DNA from: Gnomoniopsis sp. IMI 355080
Taxonomy: Eukaryota; Ascomycota; Sordariomycetes; Diaporthales; Gnomoniaceae
Direction: 5' to 3'
Assembly: GCA_027946555.1 (NCBI GenBank)
Contig: JAPEVC010000103.1
Span: forward strand, 59,741-123,740
Length of the DNA stretch: 64,000 nucleotides
Part shown: positions 21,901 through 34,040 of the stretch, piece after piece
How the letters are laid out: each line of letters starts with the position of its first letter
Numbering within the stretch: position 1 is the first letter of the stretch
Notes under the pieces: generated by a model
What the model saw: the letters and a program-made list of their open reading frames with translations, nothing else
Database searches by the model: none
Told to the model about the DNA's origin: nothing
Translations under genes and position numbers: made by a program

Positions 21901-23745
21901 CCTGGAAATAGAATTGCATGGACCCACCGTACCCGTACAAACGTACGCAGTACTTGGGTGAAACTTGGTCGTCAGCTTCTCCCATCGTAATCGGCACAGG
22001 TGTCAATCTCGGTCTGCCCTTTCGCTCTCTTTTCAAAATAACAAATCTACCAGGTTCCCGAATTCCATAACAGACGAGGGAAAAGACAGATTGCAAGCGC
22101 CTCATTGCACGAGCACGGTGTAGTTTTTTTCTGCCGAGCGCTACACATGACAGGGAACATAGGATACACCCTACTACTATGTACCCGCCCAGGTACTCAG
22201 AATGGGGGAGAAACACAAACGCCAAGAATCAAGCGCGTGAACAAAATGATCTACAAAACAAAATGGCTAGAGCGAGTCGCTGGCTCCCGGCAAGTGAACG
22301 GGAACTCGCAGGAAGATCTGAGTCTATTTTCTCTTCTCTCTTCGCACGGGCCTGCACCACTACGGGCTGTCAAACCAATGATCAACTTTATTTGAACGTC
22401 GTTTATCCCGCCCACAGGTTCCATGATCAGACATGATCTACGGGGTGAAGTAGATCATCTTTCGGAGAGAATAGATGATCTTTTTTATTTTTTTGGTCCC
22501 TCTCGTTCGTCTCTCATGAAGGTCAATGTGACTAAAGAGAAGGTTTCTCGTCTGATGTATCCGAAAGCATAAACGCCAGGAATATTTCACAGGGAGCATA
22601 GCCACTTGTGCAATCAAACCCAATCAAGCACAAATTGCATGGGCAACTGGACAGTCACATCGCCGCCGATTCAGGGGCCCGCCTTGTTTCTATACTGGTT
22701 CTGGTTTCCTTCAACAGCGACATGGGATGACCATGAGGTTGGAAACGAACTTATTCTGCGGCCACCCCTCCTCCAGTCTGGTCGCACGCCTTGGACCCAA
22801 TCCAAGCCATGGAGTTTTTACCCAATCAGGACGATGGTAGCAGTCATGCCAAGTTCGAAGCCAGCGCCGTACCTGCATCTGCCCCTGAAATTTTACAGGG
22901 GACTCCCTGGCTCAGCCTCCTGCTTTCTTCGCTTTCCTACCACAGCAACAACCATTGTAGCGCTGCGGTGCGGTGCGTCAACTCGCAGGTGAGCTTCTCG
23001 ACCAAGGAAGGATGCCCGCCGACTGGCCCAGCACCACGCAAGCCTGCCCACTCCTGTCCACTCCTGTCCACCTTGGTTCTAGACGGTGGAGACCTCGTTG
23101 ATTAAGGGTTACTCGCATGTACCTCGCCCGGGCAAGGCGGCACTCTCCCATTATTTGGCCCGCACACCGCAGAATTCCGCCTTCATCAGTCTCCTGGGAA
23201 AACCCCCCTCCCCCCCAGGCACCCCCCAAGCATCATGGCGCTACTACCATAGTACTATGTACGTGGCTGATGTTGTCGGTGGGAAGGTCCAGGCCCTGCC
23301 AGGTACCGATCCACAGCACAGGCATCATGGGCCACTCACAGATGGCGCCTCGTCGACTTTTCATTTACTGGGGGGCCATCAAATGAGTCCATCATGGTCC
23401 CCCGGGGGTGCCACACTCCTGCATGCGCTACTCTCTAAAAGGGCTGCCAGCCTGCCTTCGTCCATAGGTATATCTCTCTTTCCTCTCTCTTCACCAACTC
23501 GGAGCCTGAACCATCGATCATTCTCCTCGACATTCTTTTGAACAGTCTTTCCAGCAAGCAAACCAGCTTAGCTACACGTTCTCTTTCCAACTAACTCACA
23601 TTCTTTATCGAACGAGTGCAACCGGTCTGCCCTCCTTCGCGGAATTGACTTCCATTCATTGCAACTGATCAGAATACCCTCGATCTTTCTTCACGAAAAT
23701 CCATACCCGGAAAGTAACACCAAAAAAAACAACTCAAAACTCAAA
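18909..23745. other. Long gene-free region upstream of a secreted-protein gene
   Basis: About 4.8 kb with only short, domain-free ORFs on either strand. It contains a CA microsatellite (about 21727-21758), G/C-rich tracts (around 20930-20960, 23200-23230 and the palindrome CCCCCGGGGG near 23399-23408), and a tandem CCACTCCTGT element near 23040-23066. The last 250 bases are CT-rich and then A-rich, as in a strong fungal leader for the gene at 23746. A large regulatory region or unannotated non-coding transcription is possible but not shown. Confidence 0.5.
21727..21758. repeat. CA microsatellite
   Basis: A run of CA dinucleotides with one GC-containing interruption near its start. It is a simple repeat in non-coding DNA. 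Confidence 0.9.
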
Positions 23746-25195
23746 ATGAAGTCTGCTCTCGTCGCCTCCTTGGGTCTCTGCACCCTGGCCACTGCTGCCG
23801 CCAACCACCCTCGCCACCCTCACTTCAACTACCGTCGCCAGAACGAGACCGCCATCGCCAGCGAGCAGCAGACCACCCTGACTGTCCTGACCACCTCCGT
23901 CCACACCGTCCTGAGCTGCGCTGCTTCCATCACAAACTGCCCCGTCGGCTCCTCCGCCGTCAGCGCCCTCGCTGAGACCTCCCCCGAGGCCGTCGAGACC
24001 GTGGCCGTCACCGATACCATCCAGCTCTGGACCACCATCTGCCCCGTCACCGCCGCCGAATCCGTTACCTCCAGCGTTTACTCTGCCGCTGCCACCGGTG
24101 CCATTACTGGTGTGACCCTCCTGGCCTCCTCCACCGCCGTCCCCACCTCCGCTCTCCCAACGGCCACCGGTGCCTCGAGCCCCGAGGGCCAGGGCGCTCC
24201 CTCCGGCCCCGCTGGTCCCTCTGGCGTTGTCTACAGCTCTGGCGCCGCTCCGGCACCAACTGCTGGCCCCAGCGGCGTTACCGCCCTTGGTGCCCAGGCC
24301 TCCAGCTCTCCCTCCACTGCCAGCGATGATGACACTTGCGAGGACGAGACCAGCGTCATCGTGAGCACCGTTCAGTCCACCTTGACCTCGGCCGTCCCCG
24401 TCACCGTGACCATCACCGAGGCTGGCTCTGGCGGCTCTGGCTCCGGCAACGTTGTCGTTACCACCTCGACCTCCATGAGCACCTTCGTCTCCGACGTCCC
24501 CGTCACCTCCACCGTTGTCGTGACTGCTGACGAGTCGACCGAGACCTCTTCTCCCGTCGGCTCCGACTCTGGCTCGGACTCTGGATCTGATTCTAGCCCC
24601 GACACCACCGCCGGTACCTCGACCACCACCCTCTACTCCACGGGCACCAAGACTGCCACTCTCACCTCTGTTGAGGCTGGCGCCACTGGTGCTTCTACCT
24701 CTGGCAACTCTGCCACTGGCACCAGCCCCGGCTCCGACTCTGGATCTGACTCCTCTTCCGGCGCCGACACTACTTGCGAGTGCCCTGACACCACTGTCAC
24801 TGTCACTGAGGCCGCCCAGACTGTCTACGTGACCGTCACTGGAGCCTCCGGTTCTGATGCCACTGGTGTTGCCGTTGCTGCTGCATCCGTCGCACCCACC
24901 ACCATCACCAGCGCCCCCGCTGCTGCTGCCACTGATGCCGATGATGACACCTGCGACGATGATGGTGAGGATGATGACTCCTCTGCATCCGACGATGATG
25001 ACACTTGCGAGGAGGAGACCGTCACTGCTAGTAAGTTGGGAACCATAAAGCTTGCCACTAGTTAAACCGAAAAAAAGAGAACCTAGATGCTAACAAGCTT
25101 TCTTAGCCGTCATTCCCGCTCCCACTGGCTCCAACGCTTCTGCTCCTTACCCCACCGGCGCTGCTCTCAAGAACCGCTTCGCCAAGCTCCACTAG
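23746..25195 (+). CDS. Secreted Ser/Thr-rich protein with acidic Cys clusters
   Basis: Exons 23746-25030 and 25107-25195 (76-nt intron, branch CTAAC, TTAG) encode 457 aa. A signal peptide (MKSALVASLGLCTLATAAA) is followed by a possible Kex2-type site (NYRR). The rest is very rich in Ser, Thr, Val and Ala, probably heavily O-glycosylated. Acidic cysteine-containing segments recur: DDDTCEDETSV, DTTCECPDTTVTV, DDDTCDDDGED and DDDTCEEETVT. SD repeats (SDSGSDSGSDS) lie between. The C-terminus ends in KNRFAKLH without a GPI-type hydrophobic tail, so the protein is more likely free or wall-associated than GPI-anchored. Codon bias toward C-ending codons suggests high expression. ATG 23746 was preferred over an in-frame ATG at 23659 because it gives the signal peptide and has an AAAATGAAG context. 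No enzyme domain is recognised. Confidence 0.85.
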
Positions 25196-28100
25196 AGGGG
25201 TTTAGTACGTTAGGAAACACGTGAGGTTGTGTAGATGTGAGATATGTTTATACAAATCAGTGGGGTGGGCTTTTTGGTACGACGACCATGACGACATAGA
25301 AAAAAATCTCAGGATCTTGATACCTCGTACTTTTTCTTTTGTCAAAGACGAGATGGAGGGATTTTTGGGACTTTTTTTCCTAAAACGCGGCTTGGGAAGG
25401 GCCTTTTTCTTGCACATAGGTAGTTGTAGTAGCTAGTTTTCAAGGTTGGTGGGCAGCGAGCAATTGTCTTCCTTGGTTTCTCCTCTTTTGACAAATTTGG
25501 GGGACATTGTGCGCGATTGGACTTTTATTGTTGTTCTTGTACAGAAATTATAAAATGGGTCGATTTTTTTGAAGAAGATGATGATACACAAATTGTCCTG
25601 TTTGCCAATCTTGACTCATGTGATCAAGGTAGAAAAGAGATGTAAGGCGTGCATGAGTGATAGAAGAAAAAAGGCTCAATGAGTAGATGGCAAGGGAAAG
25701 AAGGCCTTCCCCCCCCCCCCCCGCCGTCCCTTGATAGCCCTTCCCACATGAACGTGAAACGGCGCTTGACTGAACGGGAAAGTCCCGGACAGGTGTTTTG
25801 GTCATCCTAGGGCAAGGCGTCGTTTATTATTATTCAAGGGCTGGCGCAATAACTGGTATTTCTCCGTCCTAGATTTGCTCGGCAAAGCAGCTCGAGCCTT
25901 CCTCGGTTGCAGTTCAGCACGGGTCGCATTGATTGCCAAACACACACACAAGTCCTCTTTCTACCTTTTCTTACCCGCTTTTTTTTTTCTTACTGCTCAT
26001 TGGCCTTCTTGAAACACCTTGCTTGGTAGGCCGAGGACTTGGGCGAAATCATCATCTGGAAGTTTCTCCTACCAGAATAAATGAGGGCCGAAGGAAGAGG
26101 TGGAGAGTGTACATAGTATATACACAAGGCTGGCTGGTGGGGGGTTCCTCACCATTGTCTACGCACAGTCATGCGAGAATTGTGCTTATACAGAATAGCT
26201 TGTACAAGAAGAAGCGTATAGGGCTTCTACGGGCGCTAGCGTTAACACTATTGGCTTGGTGAGGTTTTGTTTGACTACTTATTAGGTAGTCAGTCCGTCC
26301 ACAGGTGCCAAGTGAGCCTTGTCGTCCAATGTGTGTGTGTGCCTCCTTGAAATCTTAGCGTGATCTCACACTCGCATCATCATCAGCAGGTCTTTTTTTC
26401 CTTTTTAGCTTTTTCTTACACTTTATGGAAGTGTTTCGCCCTCTTTCTCGCTTATTACTCGTGTTCGGCAAGGTGAAATAACAGCCCTATAAACCAATCC
26501 ATGCGAGGAGGCTCTCTGTCTCACCTAGGTATACTGCTTGCGGTGCCAGGCAGGCCCTCAGCCACATCCAGTCTCTATAGAACAACATTCTTAGACTCCA
26601 AATCACCTAGAGTGGCATTTTCTTACTATTGTGACTCTTGCTCGTGATAGTGTATGAGCGTTTACTGCAGTAATTTGAGGAGTGGAGGCTCCTGCAAATT
26701 TAAATAGGTCCCTCACGACTTTCGTTCGATCGCAGCCCTTTTACAATGAGGTTGAGAAAATTACAGTTGGTAGGCGAAACATGTACTCGAGTAGCTCTGT
26801 AAATACTATGGCAATTTTAGTGTGAAGATAAGTCCACTTGTGAACCATACCAGGTTCAAAGGTCTTACCTACGCTGGGTGTGTTGCTATATCTACAAAGC
26901 TAGGTAGGTGAGGTACACATGCAACCATGTTTAACCATAGCATATGCATATTATCATGGATATTATACAAGTACACCGCGGACTCGACCTGTTGTTTTTG
27001 GCATAGCATGGTTCCGCACCCAGAACTTCCATTAAAGGTGATGCAACGCTTCGATACTTAAGTACGATACTTTCTTCGAGCAGCGCTGAGGTCTCCATGA
27101 TCTTGGTCTCTATTTTATTGGCTTGCTCGGGTCATAGAAGTAGCCTAAGACTCTGACTTTGTACCTCAAGCTGAGAAACCTGTATCGTGGGTTTTCAATG
27201 GTGCTGTACTTTGCATTTTGCATTCCTTGACAGGTAAGAGGTGTAGCTAGGTGCGCCACAGCACAGAGCCGAGTGCGTTATGAATATTTTTCTCTCGGAT
27301 CATTAGCCTCAAAACATACCTTAGACGAACGAACAGCGCAATGACAGGGAAATTGTCCGCCTTTGGTAGCAATCGTTCGCGAATGTTCGAGATCGTCTTC
27401 AAAGGCCTGACCTCGGGAGGCGAGGAGTGCCGAGCTGCCTGGCTAGGTAGGCTGGCTGCCCAAGCTTTCGCCGTTGACCCAACAAGGTTTGAATGATTGC
27501 ATGCTGCCCCGGATTTTTCCAAGCAGATCAACACATGCACTGCTGATCTCCATTCCCAAAGCGAAGTTTAATGATTAAACTTGCTCCATCGATCCGTTGG
27601 AAAGGATCGCCCAACGGGAGAATATTCTTGACCTGCATGCACCTTACTTAAGGTTTTCGCTGAAGCTGTTCCCAAATGAAACACTTGGTTCCACGATGAC
27701 GACGTAGTAAAGCGTCTTCGCTCAAGCCGTTATTGAGAGTATTTCATATAGGCCAATGCCTCTATTTCATTACGAGAGATTTGAATCGCCTAAGCATGAC
27801 TCTTGGCTCTGACATGTGGCTAACAATCTTTTAGATATTATTGGCCTTTCTGCAATAAGAAATTCAAGTGCCATCCTGAAGGGTTGGAGTTCTAGATTCA
27901 AGGTGCTCCGCGATAGGAGGAATCAAAAACAAGCCAAGAAAAAAAGCAAACACACACAATCACAATGTGTGGAGAATACCAATTAGCTGGATCGGCTGGA
28001 TCCGATTGGATAGGAGTTTCCCAAACTAGGGGAAGGCTACGATCAAGGTAGACATGTTTATCATCCTGCTGCATTGTTCCTTAGTATCGAATCGGTGTTT

Positions 28101-29608
28101 TGTATACAAGCTAGGCATGCCTTGTTTCTCAGTAGCAGCAACTCGATACCTATCTAGCGTAGTTTGAGTACTAATGACTCACCGTGGAAGATACTACTCA
28201 CCTTCCCATAAAAGTGATTCGTGAACTACGGGAAAATTGTGTATATACAGCCACATATATATTCAAGAGAGTCACTGGAAGTTCAACTATCACGGCCGGA
28301 TACTCCGAGGGCATCCTCGTATAAGGCTGTTCTGCCACATCTGACAGTCCTGTTTGACTGACCTTTCATGTTGGCTTCCAAGTTGGACAGAAATGTTTTC
28401 TTCGCGTAATATTAACAGTAGATGCCGAGGTGGGTCGATCGATGATGACGGTCCTCGGTAGACTTGAGTATTATCCTGTGATCTGGCATGAACTCCGAAA
28501 TTGATATTTCAGTCATAGAGCATCGCGATTCGCCACAAGGCTTTCATTCAGGACTGTCAGTTATGTTGCAGCCATATGTGTTGGCAGGAAGGGCTCAAGC
28601 GATCTCTGGCCATTCATGACTGCTTTGGAAAGCCTCTTAATCAAGGTGTTTCCAAATAGTTCATTCTGGATTCCACTTAATAAAATTTTCATCAAGTGTC
28701 AATTATTATTTTTCAATCGACCTCGGCAGTTTCATAGAGATTCATCAACTCGGGTTCGACGTGTGCCGTTTCCCATTGTCTGCCAGGAAGCTGTTGTTTA
28801 TTGAATCTCTACATGTCTAAAACAGAGCCCGAGTTGTAAAGAGGCCCGTGGACAATAGGACAGCCCGAGAATCCGGTTCAAGCAGAAATATTCCGTTTTG
28901 TCATAGCTACGGAAAACCCGAATTGTCGAAGAGGGCAACAATTGGATGTGCCGGTTTGCGACACTTCCAAACCCTTGCTTGGGTGCAGAGTTCTTCAGCC
29001 TTGTGTAGGACGGCTCGTCTGATGTTTACCTTAGTGTCGGGATTCAAGTAGTGTCACAGCCTCGGCCAAGAGGATACCTCGATTCGTCTGATAATTTAGA
29101 GTGGACCTTTCAGGGTTGCTTTGCCTTTGTACATCGACGTTTTTAACGTCTCAAACAGCTAGAAATGGACAGCGCATTGTAATTTTGTCCAATCGCAACG
29201 TCGTTTCTCCAATGCCGAGGCTGTGCTCATGTCCAAAACGCCTTCCACACTGCAAGAAATGAAGAACCACATCGAGTTTGATAAGTCGCTACCTTATCCT
29301 AATGGGGTATGTCTACATATGGCTGCATCCTATGATGTCAAACAAATCAGGCCTGCAAAGGCATGATGGTGGCCCCATAGACGACCTCGTGCTGCCCGAG
29401 TGGTTGGTTCAAGAAACATTTCTCCTTTGTGGGCCGCGCGCTGCCATCGGGCTAACTTTGTATATAATCTAGAAGATGCCATCTCGTCTTCCATTTTGTG
29501 ACGAACTTGCATCAGGTTCGCACTCATCAATCATTTCCAGCATCTCACCCACTCCCTTCGCTCGCAAAACCCAATTCACTGCCAGGCCGCAGCACCAATA
29601 TCGCAGAG
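25196..29608. other. Long AT-richer gene-free region
   Basis: About 4.4 kb, visibly lower in GC than the flanking genes from about 26.5 kb on, with almost no ORF above 60 codons. It contains a poly-C run (about 25711-25724), scattered TA-rich motifs and an unusual set of short inverted repeats at 28735-28856. It could be decayed repeat or transposon DNA, but no transposase remnant or terminal repeats could be identified. Confidence 0.5.
25711..25724. repeat. Poly-C tract
   Basis: An uninterrupted homopolymer of cytosine in non-coding DNA 0.5 kb after the secreted-protein gene. Confidence 0.85.
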
Positions 29609-30500
29609 ATGAAGAACGTTATTCTCTACCTTCTCGCCACCCTCACTGCGGTGAACGCCATGCCGGTCATGGGCGAGGAATCAAGCCTTGTTGAACGCCA
29701 GGCTGGAATCACCTCCAACGATGTCAAGAACGGACAATGCATGCCCGTAACATTCGTCATGGCCCGAGGCTCTACGGAGCAAGGCAACATGGTAAGACCG
29801 CTATATCCCCAATCCCATCCAGCTATAAACGAGACACTGACAATATCGCCTACAGGGATCGATCGCTGGTGCACCAACCTGCGCCGGCCTGAAGCAGAAA
29901 ATGCCCGGACAGGTCGCTTGCCAGGGAGTTGGGGCCGAGGATGGATACGCCGCAGCCCTGCCGCCCAACTTCCAGCCCAAGAACACGGATGATCAGTCTA
30001 TTGCGGCGGCGACCAAAATCATCAACATGGCCATGACCCAGTGCCCCAACACGACCATGGTCATTGGCGGCTACAGTCAGGGAAGCGCCGTCATGGACAA
30101 CGCCATCCAAGGGCTCCCCCAAGCGAGTCAGGACAAGGTTGCTGGTGTCGTCTTCTTTGGCTACACGCGCAACGCACAAGACAATGGCCAGGTCCCAGGC
30201 TACCCCCAGGCCCAGACCAAGATCTTTTGCGCACAGGGCGACTTGGTTTGCGACAACACGTTGACGATCACCGCGGCCCATCTCTCGTATGGTGCCAACG
30301 CCGATGCTGCTGCGACGTTCCTCGCACAAATGGCGGGCGGTGCGACAGGTGCTACGACAGGTGCTGCGACAGGTGCAACCAAGGCCACTAAGAGCGCCAA
30401 GAAGACGAAGACCAAGGTTGTGTCCAGGGACGCTGTGGAGAACATGGCTGCCGAATTTGAGGCTGCAAAGATCGAGGCGCGTGAGATCGAGATGGAGTAG
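29609..30500 (+). CDS. Cutinase with C-terminal Ala/Thr/Lys extension
   Basis: Secreted serine esterase of the cutinase family, cleaving plant cutin or related polyesters. Exons 29609-29791 and 29856-30500 (64-nt intron) encode 275 aa. Signal peptide MKNVILYLLATLTAVNA. The cutinase core runs from about residue 33 to 220: FVMARGSTEQGNMGS, then the nucleophile Ser135 in GGYSQGS, Asp190 in GDLVCD and His203 in AHLSYG, so the catalytic triad is complete. Four Cys match the two usual disulphides. Beyond residue ~221, where cutinases normally end, there is a 55-aa tail: repeats of GATTGAATGAT, then KSAKKTKTK, then an acidic helix ending in EIEME. An in-frame ATG at 29498 is less likely because it would hide the signal peptide. 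Confidence 0.93.
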
Positions 30501-30573
30501 GAGAGTATCTACCAACCTGTGCCACAACCTTGGAATTTTTTTTTCTTTCCATGAACTGGTCTGAGATTTTTCA

Positions 30574-30681
30574 ATTCAATCATAGCAGCATGTTGCGTGG
30601 ACGTATACATAGTTGATTTTTCGAACAAAGGACGCGGGTTTTCCATTCGAGCATAGCGGCATGTTGCGTAGACGCATACAT
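30574..30681 (+). repeat. Two diverged 37-bp direct repeats, 71-bp period
   Basis: Units at 30574-30610 and 30645-30681 share CATAGC-GCATGTTGCGT-GACG-ATACAT and differ at five positions. They lie in the presumed 3' UTR of the cutinase gene. Confidence 0.7.
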
Positions 30682-31567
30682 GATTTATTCGCAGGACAAT
30701 TGTCCATTTGAAGAATTCAAATCGTTACTTTGACTTGATGCTTGTTTTGTATGTGAGAAGACCATGTCCAGGTACATCTTGGACATCGCGACTGAACTAA
30801 TACAGAAATTTTGAAAGATAGCTTTGTACGACTTGATATCGCTTGAGCCTTTCGATAGTGCCCTGTGTGTCAGTCAGCTAGCCGTCATTGAGGTCAGATG
30901 AAGAAGCTGGGAATGGTCACTTGACTTGATTAGGAGCATCGCCATTCTAATACTTGAGACTTATCCCTCAGCGATACGTGCTACTTCGATGTTTTTGCGC
31001 CGTCCCCCGCCTTCCCTTCCAACTTTAGGCTGCTGGTATATTATAATGCAATATCTCCGAAACCACTGGGTAAGAGATTTTAGACGCCAACTGGACACAC
31101 CGCAGTCGTTCCGCGCAGTGCTCAACGATCTGCTTGTCAACTACTGAGACCTGAGAAGGCATTACCGGTCTTTTCTACCTTTTGTGGTGATGTCTTTCGC
31201 GTGATCGTCCTTAGTGCGTCCGCGCTTAGTCCCTGCTAATGTTCTAGCCTATAAGAAATCCTTCAAAAATTGTGGCATTCGCCAGACGTAGCGTAGCAGG
31301 CGTAGGCAACCCCGGGATCGTGCAGTACTCCACTTGCAAGCATTCCAACCAACCCCGTGAACTCAATGCGCTGTGCCGCGAGTATCGATCCCCCGCGCTT
31401 TCCCGTCATGGCCGAGGGATTCGGTAGGAATCGAAAAAGAGATCAACGGAGCTGAGAGCTTGGATTGGTAATGTGTGCGCCCGCACTTGGGATAAAGCAT
31501 TGAGTACGTCCGGTGAGGTAATGACCCAGGGACCACTCGCGTTCCTCATGACAGACTTACCTCAATA
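30682..31567. other. Intergenic, cutinase to P450
   Basis: Contains the P450 promoter. A 73-codon ORF at 30926-31147 shows no domain. Nothing else is recognised. Confidence 0.5.
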
Positions 31568-33250
31568 ATGGCTTCCCAAATCTGGAACAACACGATACTC
31601 CTTTTCCTGGCCCCCGTCGGGTTGATGGTCTTCGTGCTGGTCAGATATAATCGCCTGAGACACATCCCCGGACCACTGTTGCCCTCCCTCACGGATTTCT
31701 GGCTGCAGAGCAAGATATGGCGAGGCGGCAACTTTGCCGATATCATGCCTGAGCTCCATAGGAAATACGGCCCCGTGGTGAGGTGGGGTCCCAATAGAGT
31801 CTCCTTTACATCTGCGGCTGCTATACCCGCCATTTATAGCACCAAAGATGTCTTCCCGAAGGTAAGTGGTCGAATGATTCTCGAATTTTTAAAACAAAAA
31901 TACAAATCGAAGTAGCCTGAAAGGATATTCAACTAGGCATCATCCTATAACCCCATGCTGGAGCTCTCCCAGGGCAAAGAGATCCCCACGCTCATCACCA
32001 TACGGGACGAAAATCGCATTAGCGCCATCAAAAGCCAAATATCCGCAGGCTTTTCACAGAACACCTGGCTCAAGCAGGAAGACCAAATCGATGGTACCCT
32101 CGAACTCTTGATCCAGCGTCTTCGTGAGATCAGCCGCGGCGGACAGGCAGACATTAACATCGACCATTGGCTCTCGCTCTGGACGTTCGACACCCTGTCT
32201 CAGCTAGCCTTCAGTGACAGCCGTAACTACCTTGACGCAGGGACCGACAAAGATGGCGTCTATTCTGGCTCTGTCGCCCGTTTCGGGCACTGGTGTGACT
32301 GGCTGCTCCTGCCCACACTCGAGAGCTGGCTGTACAAAGGCTGGCTTTCCCAGCGGATGAAGCGGACTACCAGCGCGCTGGTGAAGCTCGCGATGGCGCG
32401 GATCGAGGATCGAAAGAAGGATGGAGGAGAAATGGCTGGCAGGGACCTCATCGGTCGATTCTTGGGAGCGAGCCAGCAGAATCCCCGAGCCATCGCGCCT
32501 CACGATGTGTTGGCTCTGACAATCTCGACGATTCATGCCGGCGCGGAGACCACCTCTTTGACATCGAGCCACATCCTGGCAAACCTCCTCACTCACCCGA
32601 TGGCGTACGAGAAATTGGAAAAGGAGATTATGGGCGCTGGGTTGAGTTTTCCGCCCCAATTCAAGGATATCGCAGGACTTCCTTACCTGGATGCTGTTGT
32701 TCGTGAGAGCATGTAGGTCTTTCCCTCAAAAGTCTGCCCTACATATGACATGACATCTGACTTGAGTCGCACAAGGCGTCACACCTGCCTAGCCGCAACC
32801 AACATGGAGCGTACTACAACGCATGATACCATTATTTGCGATGTCCACATTCCCCAAGGTACAGACGTCTCGGTGTCGCCGGTTGATGTTTCGCACAACC
32901 CGGACCCATTTGGGGCTGATGTTGATTCCTTTCGGCCTGAGAGATGGATCGAAGCTACGGATCAGCTTTGGAGAGAGATGGATAGGGCGAGTATGGTCTT
33001 TTCTTTTGGACCTAGGATTTGCATTGGCCGGCATCTAGCCAATATTGAGATGAGAAAAGTGATTGCTGCTATTATCATGACCTTCAAGGTGAGCGACTCA
33101 GTGTCTCTACACTGCATTGCTGTATTTCGATCTGAACATGGCTAACAAATACGCACTTCCTAGCTGCGATTGGTATGTGAGCCCGTGGCGAGATGGGAGA
33201 CTGTCATCCAAAAGGTCGATCTGAAGGTTCGCTTACAGCCGAGAGATTGA
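31568..33250 (+). CDS. Cytochrome P450 monooxygenase
   Basis: Microsomal haem-thiolate oxygenase. Exons are 31568-31861, 31937-32712, 32776-33088 and 33164-33250 (75-, 63- and 75-nt introns); product 489 aa, typical. An N-terminal membrane anchor (residues ~9-26, LLFLAPVGLMVFVLV) precedes the RHIPGP hinge. The I-helix motif AGAETTS is near residue 300. The K-helix ExxR (E355-S-M-R358) is created exactly by splicing at the second intron, which supports that junction. The haem-binding loop FSFGPRICIG has Cys439. The family looks like the fungal pisatin-demethylase/benzoate-hydroxylase-like group, but the substrate cannot be predicted. It lies between a cutinase and a decayed gene, with no biosynthetic backbone gene nearby. 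Confidence 0.92.
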
Positions 33251-34040
33251 GCGATGGTTGCTTCTGAGGGACATGACGAGTCCTCACCGGTTTGAGAAAG
33301 ACTAGCAAAACCCGAGACGCGATAATATTCTGGTTGCACAGCCGCCAGTGCGTTGTTCATGCTGGTCAGCGTTGTCATTGAGGCTCTGTAGAACAAATCA
33401 TGGTAGTTATCCTCGACTTCGTATGCTGCGAGCGCGATCCCGGCCGCGTCATAGCCAATTGGAAGATCGTGGCTGACTGTACGGTTTGCATACGGTGGAT
33501 GACATTACAGTATAAATCTATGCACCATGTATGGACATTGCGGGGTCAAGGTGAACCAAGTCTCCCCTGCCTTCATTTCAAAGAGACGAACAGTAGTTTG
33601 GCGAAGTCCACCCGAATGATGTCGAGACGACCATCAGACGAGACTCACGGTGATGTAGAGGCCGATCTCCATCCGACCATAGCAGGTGATACACTTGCTG
33701 AAGACTGTGCGTAAACCCATGCCTGCCTCGCTACCACGTTCCCAAACTTGCTTTCGAGACCAATGTTATTGACGCTGACCTTACGATAGGCGGAGGCAGC
33801 GCTCCTGTCAGCTTGAACTTTGGACAATCCTCGGCTGGACCAGGGCCTCACTCCATCAGATCTTCTGATGGGGCGAGTAGCGATTTGATGACTCCGGCTC
33901 TCTGGATACCCCTTGATGTCAATGAGCCGGGACCATGGGTCGTAGACCATCACATTCGCAACCTCGTGCAGGAGATTGTGCCTGTGCCGACTAGCGGGTC
34001 TCGCTGGCGAGCTCTTAATCGTATCAGAGCCACGTAGGTT
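33251..34040. other. Region between P450 and DUF6594 relic
   Basis: Short ORFs on both strands without recognisable domains. Part may belong to the N-terminal end of the decayed gene that follows. Confidence 0.4.

Noticed and set aside
25196..29608. RIP-mutated transposon
   Set aside because: The region is AT-richer and gene-free, but dinucleotide indices could not be computed and no transposase remnant or terminal repeat was found.
31568..33250. Secondary-metabolite gene cluster around the P450
   Set aside because: No synthase, terpene cyclase, transporter or pathway regulator lies next to it.
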